Positions 18,623 to 26,694 of a stretch of 64,000 bases of DNA are shown here, piece by piece. The stretch comes from Dorea phocaeensis (GTDB taxonomy: Bacteria > Bacillota > Clostridia > Lachnospirales > Lachnospiraceae): positions 62,001-126,000 of the forward strand of contig NZ_OEPZ01000004.1 in the NCBI RefSeq assembly GCF_900240315.1. The letters run 5' to 3'. The position numbers were made by a program, and so were the translations under genes. The number at the start of each line of letters is the position of its first letter. Within the stretch, counting starts at the first letter, position 1. The notes below the pieces were generated by a model, which saw only the letters and a list, made by a program, of their open reading frames with translations, did not search any database and was not told the DNA's origin.

Positions 18623-19837
18623 ATGATTATTAGAAATGTGAAGGTGTATACGCAAGAACAGAAATTTGCAGACGGAGAGATTGTAATCCGGGATGGCGTA
18701 TTTGGGGACAGCCAAGTGGTGTCGGGAGTGGAGGCAGTTCCGAAGGATGGAGAAGAAATCATGGACGGAGAAGGCTGTTATGCCATTCCGGGCTTGATTG
18801 ATCTTCATTTTCACGGATGTATGGGATATGATTTTTGTGATGGAACCAAAGAAGCGATCGAAGAAATTGCAAAGTATGAGGCATCTATCGGTGTAACGGC
18901 AATAGCTCCGGCAACCATGACACTTCCGGTGGAGGCACTGGAACGCGTATTGGAGACGGCGGCTGAATACAAAGAAGAGGCAGAAAAGCGTGCAAAAGAG
19001 GGAAGTTCTAAAGAAGCAGATCTTATAGGAGTAAATATGGAAGGGCCATTTATCAGTGTGGAGAAGAAAGGGGCACAGGATGAAAGAAATATCATTACCT
19101 GTAATGAAGAAGTGTGCCAGAGATTTCTTGACGCCTCCAAAGGTCTAGTCAAATACGTGGGTATTGCTCCGGAGCGAAATGAAGATGCGGTATCATTTAT
19201 CCGTGCGATGAGGGATAAGGTGAATATTTCGCTGGCACATACGAATGCAGGATATGATGCGGCAATGGAGGCATTTAACGCCGGAGCCAATCATGCGGTG
19301 CACTTATATAATGCCATGCCGGCATTTACACATCGTGCACCGGGAGTGGTAGGTGCGGTGTGCGACAGTGAGCATGTAGATGTAGAACTGATCTGCGATG
19401 GTGTTCACATCCATCCGTCTATGGTTCGTGCAACTTTCAAAATGATGGGTGCAGACCGTATGATTCTAATCAGTGACAGTATGCGTGCGACAGGAATGCC
19501 GGACGGACAGTATACACTGGGTGGCCTCGATGTAAATGTAGTCGGAAATCGTGCAACATTGGTATCTAACGGGGCACTTGCAGGATCTGCCACCAATCTG
19601 ATGGATTGCGTGCGTGTGGCGGTAAAAGAAATGGGGATTCCACTGGAAACGGCAGTGGCGTGTGCAACGGTAAATCCGGCCAAGAGCCTGGGCGAGTATG
19701 ATCAGTATGGCTCAATTGCTAAGGGCAAAAAGGGGAATGTGGTGTTGCTTGACCAGGAGTTGGAGGTAAAGGCTGTGGTGAAGGATGGAACCTTGTTGGG
19801 GACGTGTTCAAATGAAAAAAACTCCGTCCCGAATTAA
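18623..19837 (+). CDS. nagA: N-acetylglucosamine-6-phosphate deacetylase
   Basis: Hydrolyses GlcNAc-6-P to glucosamine-6-P and acetate. 404 aa from ATG 18623, preferred over GTG 18605 because GGAGGT (18610-18615) is well spaced. The amidohydrolase motif DLHFHG (about residue 60), catalytic-region EGPF (about residue 138), metal ligands in LAHTNAGYD and NHAVHLYNAM, and the catalytic Asp in LISDSM are all present. The enzyme core appears intact. The last 11 codons, after LLG, lie inside a 54-bp repeat that is found inverted at 20725, so the native C-terminal tail may have been replaced. Confidence 0.95.
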   Translation: MIIRNVKVYTQEQKFADGEIVIRDGVFGDSQVVSGVEAVPKDGEEIMDGEGCYAIPGLIDLHFHGCMGYDFCDGTKEAIEEIAKYEASIGVTAIAPATMTLPVEALERVLETAAEYKEEAEKRAKEGSSKEADLIGVNMEGPFISVEKKGAQDERNIITCNEEVCQRFLDASKGLVKYVGIAPERNEDAVSFIRAMRDKVNISLAHTNAGYDAAMEAFNAGANHAVHLYNAMPAFTHRAPGVVGAVCDSEHVDVELICDGVHIHPSMVRATFKMMGADRMILISDSMRATGMPDGQYTLGGLDVNVVGNRATLVSNGALAGSATNLMDCVRVAVKEMGIPLETAVACATVNPAKSLGEYDQYGSIAKGKKGNVVLLDQELEVKAVVKDGTLLGTCSNEKNSVPN

Positions 19838-19851
19838 AATTCCCCTGTCCC
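19798..19851. repeat. Left copy of 54-bp inverted repeat (GGGACGGAG family)
   Basis: Matches the reverse complement of 20725-20778 at 50 of 54 positions; the first 33 are identical. It spans the final codons and stop of nagA. The core AAAAAACTCCGTCCC and the downstream CCCCTGTCCC are shared with palindromic repeats at 26627, 39246 and 53714. Confidence 0.85.
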
Positions 19852-19871
19852 GGAAATGATGATTTAAGAGA

Positions 19872-19919
19872 AAAAATACAGTTATTCAATAAAAAAGGTG
19901 GATAACTGTATTTTTCATA
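19872..19919 (+). terminator. Terminator after nagA
   Basis: A perfect 14-bp stem AAAAATACAGTTAT/ATAACTGTATTTTT (19872-19885 with 19902-19915) with a 16-nt loop. Confidence 0.75.
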
Positions 19920-20011
19920 GGGATACATATGGGGATAGTAGGTGGATATATGCGTGGATGGATGTGGATATTTACGAAAAAGATTAGAAGAAAATAGAAA
20001 GGGATGTGAGT

Positions 20012-20722
20012 ATGAAAGTGAAAAGGTAAGAAGGTGCATGTTTAATTTGTGGAAAACCACTTGTATATTATGAAACGGGAAGAGAAATGGAGTGTTCCAT
20101 TTGTCATAAGTCGGTGGAAAGTTATGCCAGTTGTGAAGATGGGCACTATGTTTGTGATGAGTGTCATGCTAAAAAGGGGATAGAGGTGATTATGGAAGGC
20201 TGTTTGAAGAGCCAGTCGAAAAATCCGATACAGATTATGCAGGAATTGATGGAGGATCCCTATATCTATATGCATGGTCCGGAACACCATATTATGGTTG
20301 GAGCGGTTCTTATTGCTGCGTATGACAATTGTGGAGGAAAAATTGACAGAGAGCAGGCTTTGCGGGAAATGAAGAAGAGAGGAAGCACTTATCCAGGGGG
20401 CTCTTGTGGATTGTGGGGAGCTTGTGGTGCGGCGGTTAGTACAGGCATGTTTATAAGTATTATTACGAAAGCAACACCGCTTACTGGGAATTCCTGGGGA
20501 ATGGCAAATGAGATGACTTCCCGTTCTCTTGCGGAAATTGCAAGACTCAGTGGACCAAGATGCTGCAAGCGGAATTCTTTTACTGCTGTAAAAACAGCGG
20601 TGGAATATGTTGGGGAAAAGTTGGGGATAATAATGGAACTGCCTGGGGAAATTAAGTGCGAGTTCAGTTTGGAAAATAAACAGTGCAAGAAAAAAGCCTG
20701 TCCCTATTACAGAAATGTGTAA
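20012..20722 (+). pseudogene. DUF5714 domain-containing protein, 5' frameshift
   Basis: The continuous frame from ATG 20087 gives 211 aa, with zinc-binding pairs ECSICHK and YVCDECH, the DUF5714 body (GPEHHIMVGAVLIAAY, GGSCGLWGACGAA), and a C-terminal CKKKACPYY. However, the same frame continues upstream to 20030 with another zinc pair (ACLICGKPLVYYETG), with no start codon before a stop at 20027-20029. A natural start (ATG 20012, MKVKR) is one base out of frame. The original gene thus began at 20012 and lost its N-terminal zinc finger to a single-base indel. Translation from 20087 could still give a shortened protein. Function unknown; it is found near methyltransferases in some anaerobes. 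Enclosed by 54-bp inverted repeats. Confidence 0.75.
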
Positions 20723-20724
20723 AA

Positions 20725-20778
20725 GGGACAGGGGGAATTTCATTGGGGACGGAGTTTTTTTCATTTGAACACGTCCCC
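20725..20778. repeat. Right copy of 54-bp inverted repeat (GGGACGGAG family)
   Basis: Reverse-complement partner of 19798-19851 (50/54). It lies 2 nt after the DUF5714 stop and 6 nt before the stop of the minus-strand zinc-ribbon gene, so it may also work as a terminator. Together the copies enclose about 870 nt. Confidence 0.85.
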
Positions 20779-20784
20779 GATTTG

Positions 20785-20994
20785 TTAGCCCATCAGAAAA
20801 TCAAGGATATCCCAGCCCTCGGAAGTGGCGCATTTATATAATTCGGTGTATCCGCATCGAGAGCAGGAAATGGTCGTGAATTTTTTGTTTTGTACATCGA
20901 AGACTCTTGCAAAGTTTCCGCCGGTTGCCTGAAATTGATCGCTTTCATAATGAGTGTTTCCGCATTTTGGACATACATATTGTTGTTTTTCCAT
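20785..20994 (-). CDS. Zinc-ribbon nucleic-acid-binding protein (COG3478/YpzJ-like)
   Basis: 69 aa from ATG at 20994, with AAGGAG 8 nt upstream; a longer frame from 21057 overlaps yccF and lacks support. Two zinc pairs, CPKCGN near residue 8 and CSRCGYTELYK near residue 46, frame a short beta segment (FQATGGNFARVFDVQ). This is the pattern of COG3478 predicted nucleic-acid-binding zinc-ribbon proteins. It lies 34 nt downstream of yccF on the same strand, so both are probably transcribed from the Mn2+ riboswitch promoter. Confidence 0.82.
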   Translation of the reverse strand: MEKQQYVCPKCGNTHYESDQFQATGGNFARVFDVQNKKFTTISCSRCGYTELYKCATSEGWDILDFLMG

Positions 20995-21028
20995 AGTAAA
21001 TTCTCCTTTTTTAGATGAAATGATAGGG

Positions 21029-21397
21029 TTAAAAAGTGGTGTATACATTGGAACCAAATGGCATCAATGCCAAACGGGCCAGCTTGAAATGCTGCAGGCC
21101 AAATGGGATTCCAATGATAGTAATACACAGCAAGGTTCCGATTAGTGCAGATTCAACGGCCAGCCAAAAACCAGAGACTAAAAGCCAGATCACATTCAGT
21201 AGGAAAGATCCGGCGCCACCGCTGTAAGCAATGTCTTTGCCAAATGGGAAAAAGCTTAAAGCGGCAAATTTAAAGCACTGCTTTCCGACCGGAATGCCAA
21301 TGATGGTAATGCACCAAAGACAGCCTGTAAGCACCCAGCTTAATCCGCTGATACATCCTCCGCATACAAACCATAATAGGTTGCCGAGGCATCCCAT
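21029..21397 (-). CDS. yccF: YccF domain-containing membrane protein
   Basis: 122 aa from ATG 21397, with AAAGGAG 8 nt upstream. It has the two repeated YccF (DUF307) units: CITIIGIPVGKQCFKFA and CITIIGIPFGLQHFKLA, each followed by a short Phe-Gly segment, and about four transmembrane helices. The biochemical role of YccF is unknown. It is the first gene after a yybP-ykoY riboswitch on the same strand, which ties it to manganese or metal homeostasis here. Confidence 0.88.
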   Translation of the reverse strand: MGCLGNLLWFVCGGCISGLSWVLTGCLWCITIIGIPVGKQCFKFAALSFFPFGKDIAYSGGAGSFLLNVIWLLVSGFWLAVESALIGTLLCITIIGIPFGLQHFKLARLALMPFGSNVYTTF

Positions 21398-21499
21398 AGA
21401 ATCAACTCCTTTCCAAAAATGAATTGCAAAAGTAAGGTGTATGCCGGACACGAAGTTGTGTCAGGCTTTTTTTGTGACCAAGATGAAAGGGAAAGAAAA

Positions 21500-21539
21500 A
21501 AGACTTTTACCATGACATCTCTGTCACGATAAAAGTCTT
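21500..21539 (-). terminator. Riboswitch-controlled terminator upstream of yccF
   Basis: On the minus strand a 10-bp outer stem AAGACTTTTA/TAAAAGTCTT and an inner TGACA/TGTCA stem are followed by TTTTTTCTTT. The 5' arm (21539 to 21530) shares bases with the 3' side of riboswitch stem P1 (21535 to 21528), so only one of the two can form. Confidence 0.85.
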
Positions 21540-21624
21540 GCACATCTCATTTAATACGGATACTTTTTGGTATCGGGTGACGATTTTAAATCCACCGTTC
21601 GGTGTTCGGCTACTCCCTTTTATC
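21528..21624 (-). ncRNA. yybP-ykoY manganese riboswitch
   Basis: Minus-strand RNA with the conserved 5' element AAAAGGGAGTAGC, a hairpin ACACCGAACGGTG, the central ATCGTCACC element, a GATACC/GTATC hairpin and the 3' end GCAAGACTTTT. Order and motifs agree with the published yybP-ykoY (Mn2+) aptamer as I recall it. P1 pairs GATAAAAG (21624-21617) with CTTTTATC (21535-21528). P1 formation blocks the terminator, so metal binding should turn expression on. The gene controlled is yccF. Confidence 0.85.
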
Positions 21625-21635
21625 TGCTTATCGAA

Positions 21636-21664
21636 AGCATACTACGGAGAGTTGAATTTGTCAA
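21636..21664 (-). promoter_or_regulatory. Promoter of the riboswitch-yccF transcript
   Basis: On the minus strand TTGACA (21664-21659) and TATGCT (21641-21636) are separated by exactly 17 nt. Transcription would begin a few bases before the aptamer. Confidence 0.8.
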
Positions 21665-21842
21665 TAAATTTTTGCGAAGAACAAAAATGTTTTTGAGTCT
21701 TCTTTTTATAGGAAAAAGTGAAAAATATGATGCGTAGAAAATAATAGATTTTATAAATAAAAGAGAACGATTATAAAAAATAGTGATTGGACAGGGGACT
21801 ATATGTCTGATAAGTTATAGACATTGGTGTGAAGGAGTGCAT

Positions 21843-22811
21843 ATGATTAAGGTTAAGAATTTAGATAAGAGTTTTGGAGAATTGCACGTTTTGAAAAATG
21901 TGTCTTTAGAGGTTCAAAAAGGGGAGATTTTCGGCTTGATCGGAAAGAGTGGAGAAGGGAAATCAACATTACTTCGTTGTATTAACCTTTTAGAAAAACG
22001 GGATGGTGGGACCATTACTTTAAATGGACAGGCTGCTGATTTCAAAAGATCACGAGAGGTTCGGGAGTACCGAAAAGGAATTGGAATGATTTTTCAGCAT
22101 TTTTCACTGCTGGAAAGGCAGAATGTTTATAAAAATATTGCAGCTCCGATGGAGTGTTGGGGGTATTCCAAGCAAGAAATAGATGAAAAAGTACGAGAAT
22201 TGGTTAAAATTGTTGGAATTGAAGATAAGTTATATGAAAAACCAAGAAATTTAAGTGGCGGACAGCGTCAAAGGGTTGCCATTGCACGTGCATTATCCAT
22301 GGATCCTCAGGTTTTGTTGAGTGATGAAGCTACATCGGCTCTGGATCCACAGACAACGCAGTCGATTTTGCAGCTGTTAAGAGATATTAATGAGAGACTT
22401 GGAATTACTATTCTATTGGTTACCCATGAAATGGAAGTGATCCGTTCGATTTGTCATCGTGTAGCGATTATGGAGCACGGGGAAGTGGCGGATTGTGGCA
22501 AAGTATCAGAAATTTTCTTAAATCAGCCGGGGTCATTAAAACGGCTGTTGGGAGAGACGGCAGAGGTACTGCCTGAAGAGGGGGTAAATATCCGCATGGT
22601 ATTTAAGGAGACGGAAGAAAACCGCTCATTGATTCCGGATATTACGTGTGCAACTTCTGTGCGTTTTTCTGTTATTTATTCACGGTTGGAAAAATTTAGA
22701 GATGAGGTCATTTGTACCACTATGCTGAATGTACAAGAGGAAGATCTTGCAAAAGTAACGGCATATTTGGATACTTTGAATATCAGGTGGGAGGTGGCGT
22801 TACATGAATGA
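21843..22811 (+). CDS. metN: Methionine ABC transporter ATP-binding protein
   Basis: 322 aa from ATG 21843 (AAGGAG 5 nt upstream; the longer frame from 21783 has no ribosome binding site). Walker A GKSGEGKS (about residues 38-45), ABC signature LSGGQRQRVA (about residue 137), Walker B VLLSDEATSALD, and the H-loop THEME are present, followed by a C-terminal NIL regulatory domain. It powers D/L-methionine import with MetI and MetQ, encoded directly downstream (8-nt overlap with metI). No SAM riboswitch was seen upstream. Confidence 0.95.
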   Translation: MIKVKNLDKSFGELHVLKNVSLEVQKGEIFGLIGKSGEGKSTLLRCINLLEKRDGGTITLNGQAADFKRSREVREYRKGIGMIFQHFSLLERQNVYKNIAAPMECWGYSKQEIDEKVRELVKIVGIEDKLYEKPRNLSGGQRQRVAIARALSMDPQVLLSDEATSALDPQTTQSILQLLRDINERLGITILLVTHEMEVIRSICHRVAIMEHGEVADCGKVSEIFLNQPGSLKRLLGETAEVLPEEGVNIRMVFKETEENRSLIPDITCATSVRFSVIYSRLEKFRDEVICTTMLNVQEEDLAKVTAYLDTLNIRWEVALHE

Positions 22812-23460
22812 TCCGGCACTTGTGATAAAGTCGGTTATGATGCCGGCTTTAGTAGAAAGTTTGTATATGACTTTTTGGGGAACAGTCTTTTCATGTATCC
22901 TTGGTTTTGGGCTGGCGGTGATCCTTGTTGTTACGGCGGAAGATGGACTCTCGCCGCATAAATGGGTGTATCGCTTGTTGAATGTTTTGGTGAATACCCT
23001 TCGGTCTTTCCCATTCATTATTCTGGCAGTAACGATTATTCCGATTACCAGAGCGGTTATGGGGACGTCAATTGGAACGAATGCGGCATTATTTCCGTTG
23101 GTGATTGTAGCATGTCCATTTGTTGCCCGTGTTTTTGAAGGGAATTTGAAAGCTGTTACTCCGGGGATGATTGAGGCGGCGAAGGCATTTGGTGCTTCGA
23201 ATATGCAGATTATATTTAAAATCATGTTAAAAGAGGCAATTCCGGTTATGTGTATCAGCGTGACATTAGTAGTTATTTCGATTTTGGGAAGTTCCTCTAT
23301 GGCCGGAGCGCTTGGTGCCGGAGGACTGGGAAACGTGGCGCTTATTTATGGTTATCAGAGTTTTAATGATCTTATTATGTACGGAACAGTGTTTATATTG
23401 GTCGTTTTGGTACAGACAATTCAGTCAATTGGAAATTTGCTTTACAACAAATTAAAGTAG
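22804..23460 (+). CDS. metI: Methionine ABC transporter permease
   Basis: 218 aa with five predicted transmembrane helices. The EAA loop EAAKAFGASNMQIIFKIML is at about residues 122-140, and the GGLGNVALIYGYQ segment near the C-terminus is typical of MetI. It overlaps metN by 8 nt, which suggests coupled translation. Confidence 0.95.
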   Translation: MNDPALVIKSVMMPALVESLYMTFWGTVFSCILGFGLAVILVVTAEDGLSPHKWVYRLLNVLVNTLRSFPFIILAVTIIPITRAVMGTSIGTNAALFPLVIVACPFVARVFEGNLKAVTPGMIEAAKAFGASNMQIIFKIMLKEAIPVMCISVTLVVISILGSSSMAGALGAGGLGNVALIYGYQSFNDLIMYGTVFILVVLVQTIQSIGNLLYNKLK

Positions 23461-23498
23461 TTGTGAGGTAAAAATATATTTAAAAGAGGAGAAGAATA

Positions 23499-24335
23499 AT
23501 GAAGAAGAAACTGATTGCACTATTATGTGTGACAGCTGTCGTAATGGGGATGACCGCATGCGGTTCCGACAGCAAGGAGAACAAGGAAGAGGCAAAGGGA
23601 GAAGAGAAGAAAACGATCCGGTTGGCAGCAGGGGATCCGATGAAGGAAGAACTGATTAATGCAATTAAAGGGGACTTTGAGAAAAAAGGATATAAACTGG
23701 AAGTATCTGTCATCGAAGACCCAATTGCTTCAAACAATGCAATTGAAGAGGGAAGTTTAGAGGCAAACTTTATTCAGCATAATGCGTATATGACAAGCTA
23801 CAATGAAGAGCATAAAGGGGATTTAGTAGCAGTCGGGGATGCGATTTATTATCCGTGTATGGGTGTTTATTCTAACAAGGTAAAAGATATGAAGGACCTT
23901 ACAGAAGGAATGGAAATTGGAATCCCAAGAGATCCAACGAACAGATCCCGTGCGCTGCGTTTTTTGGAAGCAGAAGGTTTATTGAAATTGAAAGAAGGAG
24001 TTGAGGAGTATTCTCAGCTTGAAATAGAGGAAAATAAGCTGAATTTAAAATTAACGGAAGTAGATTCTGAATCGATCCCTACTATTTTAGATGATTTGGA
24101 TGCAGGGATATGTTATCCAATTGCGATGAAAGAAGCAGGGTTTGATCCAGAGTCAGCACTGGCATTTGATCCTCCGGAGATTGGAAAAGAATATGGTATC
24201 TTGATCGCTGTAAGTGAAAAAAATAAGGATGCACAGTGGGCAAAAGATCTTCAGGAAGCAATGAGTGAAGAAAAGGCCAATGAAATCATTATGGAATATT
24301 TTGGAGAGTCAGCAGTGCACGTATCTGAATACTAA
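23499..24335 (+). CDS. metQ: Methionine-binding lipoprotein (NlpA/MetQ family)
   Basis: 278 aa. Signal peptide with lipobox MTAC (Cys about residue 21), then the NlpA fold: NFIQHNAYMTSYNEEHKGDLVAVGD is the usual ligand-lid region, and GIPRDPTNRSRALRFLE the other. It captures methionine outside the membrane for MetNI. RBS AGAGGAG upstream; 38 nt after metI. Confidence 0.95.
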   Translation: MKKKLIALLCVTAVVMGMTACGSDSKENKEEAKGEEKKTIRLAAGDPMKEELINAIKGDFEKKGYKLEVSVIEDPIASNNAIEEGSLEANFIQHNAYMTSYNEEHKGDLVAVGDAIYYPCMGVYSNKVKDMKDLTEGMEIGIPRDPTNRSRALRFLEAEGLLKLKEGVEEYSQLEIEENKLNLKLTEVDSESIPTILDDLDAGICYPIAMKEAGFDPESALAFDPPEIGKEYGILIAVSEKNKDAQWAKDLQEAMSEEKANEIIMEYFGESAVHVSEY

Positions 24336-24351
24336 AAAGAGAAAAAGTAGG

Positions 24352-24378
24352 GAAGGGGGCGACTGATCCCCCTTCTTT
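24352..24378 (+). terminator. Probable terminator after metQ
   Basis: A perfect 8-bp GC-rich stem GAAGGGGG/CCCCCTTC with an 8-nt loop, but only a short T-run. Confidence 0.55.
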
Positions 24379-24461
24379 GCTGGTTTCTATTGAAGGCAGG
24401 GGAACTTACGGCGCAGCTTTGGAAAATTCTTGCTGCTATTGGGGAAAATTTTGAAGCAGCC

Positions 24462-24490
24462 TTGACAAAGTGAATGGAATACGTTAGCAT
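24462..24490 (+). promoter_or_regulatory. Promoter of the tyrS T-box transcript
   Basis: TTGACA (24462-24467) and TAGCAT (24485-24490) with a 17-nt spacer, just upstream of the T-box leader. Confidence 0.75.
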
Positions 24491-24496
24491 AACAAT

Positions 24497-24795
24497 CAAA
24501 TGGAGAAATGCAAAGAAAAGAAGAAGTAGCAATTAGAATCCTCATACAGAAAGTTGCCGGTTGATGAGAGGCGCATGAAAGAACTGAATGTGAATACATC
24601 TTGGAGCAGCACACCGAACATTTTGAACAGAAGCAGTTGTTGGGAATCAGTAGGATGTGACGTGTGGCGAGCGTTATGATGCCGGACTGTGACAGGCAGT
24701 TGCTGAGACCATGAATGTGAATTCATGGTGAATTAAGGTGGTACCGCGGAAGTTAACCCCGTCCTTATATCGCGAGATATAGGGGCGTTTTTTAT
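24497..24795 (+). ncRNA. T-box leader with tyrosine specifier
   Basis: The conserved T-box sequence AGGTGGTACCGCGG is at 24736-24749. It is followed by an antiterminator/terminator pair: a 12-bp stem CGTCCTTATATC/GATATAGGGGCG and TTTTTT. The specifier loop near 24590 reads GTGAATACATC, with UAC (Tyr) in the codon position, in agreement with the tyrS gene downstream. Uncharged tRNA-Tyr would stabilise the antiterminator and turn tyrS on. Confidence 0.93.
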
Positions 24796-24877
24796 TTTAT
24801 ATAAGGAGCATCTGAAAAATATCTGGCGAGTTATGTTAACAGAACAGGAAGTAAAAGGAGAAGGAGATAAAAGAATT

Positions 24878-26101
24878 ATGGGAATTTATGAAGAATTACA
24901 GGCAAGAGGCTTGATTGCACAGGTGACGGATGAGGAAAGAATCCGTGAACTGGTAAATACGGGAAAGGCAACATTTTATATTGGATTTGACCCGACAGCA
25001 GACAGTCTTCATGTAGGACATTTTATGGCGCTTTGCTTGATGAAGCGTTTGCAGGATGCGGGAAATAAACCAATTGCGTTAATTGGAGGAGGAACTGGAT
25101 ACATCGGAGATCCATCTGGAAGAACGGATATGCGTTCAATGATGACGCCGGATACGATTTGTCATAACTGCGAGTGCTTTAAGAAGCAGATGAGCAAATT
25201 TATTGATTTTTCGGATGATAAAGCTTTGATGGTAAATAATGCTGATTGGCTGTTAGACCTTAACTATGTGGAATTGCTTCGTGAAGTGGGAGCACATTTC
25301 TCTGTTAATCGTATGCTGACAGCGGAATGTTATAAACAGAGAATGGAAAAAGGTTTAAGTTTCCTGGAATTTAACTATATGATCATGCAGGCGTATGATT
25401 TCTATGCGTTATATCAAAAATACGGATGTAATCTGCAGTTTGGCGGAGATGATCAGTGGAGCAATATGCTGGCGGGAACAGAACTGATTCGCCGTAAGCT
25501 TGGTGAAGACGCAAGTGCAATGACCATTACACTTCTTCTGAATTCCGAAGGAAAGAAGATGGGCAAGACACAGAGCGGTGCGGTATGGCTGGATCCAAAT
25601 AAAACGTCTCCATTTGAATTTTATCAGTACTGGAGAAATGTAGCAGATGCAGACGTGTTGAAATGTATTCGTATGCTGACGTTCCTGCCATTAGAAGAAA
25701 TTGATAAGATGGATGCATGGGAAGGTGCGCAGCTGAATACAGCGAAAGAGATCCTTGCATTTGAATTGACCAAATTAGTCCATGGAGAAGAGGAAGCGGC
25801 AAAAGCCCAGGAAGCAGCGAGAGCATTGTTTAGCCAGGGAGCGGCAGCAGATATGCCAACGACAGAGCTTACAGAGGAAGATCTCCAGGATGGAAAAATA
25901 GACATTTTGACCATGTTGGTGAAGTCGGGCTTGGTTCCGTCAAAATCAGAAGCACGTCGTGCGGTGCAGCAGGGAGGTGTTGCAGTAGATGGTGAAAAAG
26001 TAGCGGATATTTATGCTGAGTTCGCCGGAGAAGATATGAATGGTGAAGGATTGATTTTGAAAAAAGGGAAAAAGAATTTCAGAAGAATTATTATTAAATA
26101 G
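24878..26101 (+). CDS. tyrS: Tyrosyl-tRNA synthetase
   Basis: Class I enzyme that charges tRNA-Tyr. ATG 24878 ([13 protein letters not shown]) gives 407 aa and matches the usual N-terminus; the in-frame ATG 24833 would add 15 unusual residues. The HIGH motif appears as HVGH (about residue 47), the tyrosine pocket as YDFYALYQ and GGDDQW, the KMSKS loop as KKMGKT (about residue 230), and an S4 RNA-binding domain ends the protein ([17 protein letters not shown]). Controlled by the T-box just upstream. Confidence 0.96.
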   Translation: MGIYEELQARGLIAQVTDEERIRELVNTGKATFYIGFDPTADSLHVGHFMALCLMKRLQDAGNKPIALIGGGTGYIGDPSGRTDMRSMMTPDTICHNCECFKKQMSKFIDFSDDKALMVNNADWLLDLNYVELLREVGAHFSVNRMLTAECYKQRMEKGLSFLEFNYMIMQAYDFYALYQKYGCNLQFGGDDQWSNMLAGTELIRRKLGEDASAMTITLLLNSEGKKMGKTQSGAVWLDPNKTSPFEFYQYWRNVADADVLKCIRMLTFLPLEEIDKMDAWEGAQLNTAKEILAFELTKLVHGEEEAAKAQEAARALFSQGAAADMPTTELTEEDLQDGKIDILTMLVKSGLVPSKSEARRAVQQGGVAVDGEKVADIYAEFAGEDMNGEGLILKKGKKNFRRIIIK

Positions 26102-26118
26102 TGCAGGGAGGTGTCGAT

Positions 26119-26628
26119 GTGAGATTTGAAGAAATCGCAATCGAGGAGTTAGAGTTTAATCCATTTGAGAAAATTTCAAAAGAATGGATGCTGGTTACTG
26201 CAGGAGATAAAGAAAAGAGCAATACCATGACGGCCAGTTGGGGCGGTGTGGGGATTATGTGGAGAAAAAATGTAGTTACAGCTTATATTCGCCCACAGCG
26301 CTATACCAAAGAGTTTATGGACAGCAATGACTTGTTTACTATTTCATTTCTTCCGGAAGAATATCGGAAAGCGATGAGTTTGTGCGGATCGTTTTCAGGA
26401 AGAGAAGTGGGGGATAAGTGGAAATTATCCGATCTTCATCCACATTATGTGGATGGAACTACCGGAGTCGAAGAAGCGGATATGATTTTTGTATGTAAAA
26501 AACTTTATGCACAAGAAATGAAATCCGAATGTTTCATTGATGTGGATTGTGATACCACATGCTATCCAGACAAGGATTATCATACAATGTATATTGCTGA
26601 AATTGTGAAAGTGTTGAAAAAGAACTAA
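26119..26628 (+). CDS. Flavin reductase family protein (flavoredoxin-like)
   Basis: 169 aa from GTG 26119, chosen because GGAGGT (26107-26112) sits 6 nt upstream; GTG 26101 overlaps the tyrS stop. It has the FMN-binding split-barrel pattern: MLVTAGDKEKSNTMTASWGG (about residues 24-43), the IRPQRYT segment, and SGREVGDKW. The family uses bound FMN in small redox reactions. The gene stops immediately before a 50-bp palindromic repeat. Confidence 0.88.
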   Translation: MRFEEIAIEELEFNPFEKISKEWMLVTAGDKEKSNTMTASWGGVGIMWRKNVVTAYIRPQRYTKEFMDSNDLFTISFLPEEYRKAMSLCGSFSGREVGDKWKLSDLHPHYVDGTTGVEEADMIFVCKKLYAQEMKSECFIDVDCDTTCYPDKDYHTMYIAEIVKVLKKN

Positions 26629-26694
26629 TCAATTGGGGACGGAGTTTTTTTAAAAAAACTCCGTCCCCAATTGATTTTCTCCCTGTCCCCAATT
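26627..26694. repeat. Perfect 50-bp palindrome of the GGGACGGAG family plus CCTGTCCCC tail
   Basis: 26627-26651 and 26652-26676 are exact reverse complements without a loop (core AATTGGGGACGGAGTTTTTT). The left end overlaps the stop codon of the flavin reductase gene. A following CCCTGTCCCCAATT runs into the stop codon of the minus-strand GH13 gene. It probably serves as a bidirectional terminator. Confidence 0.92.

Noticed and set aside
19798-20778. Composite transposon or insertion sequence
   Set aside because: No transposase gene and no target-site duplication could be identified; only the inverted repeats are supported.
21640-21842. Possible SAM riboswitch (S-box) upstream of metNIQ
   Set aside because: None of the S-box core sequences is seen; the structured element here belongs to the opposite strand.
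24833-24878. Upstream start for tyrS at 24833
   Set aside because: The added residues do not resemble TyrS and lie just after the T-box terminator; MGIYEELQ is the usual N-terminus.
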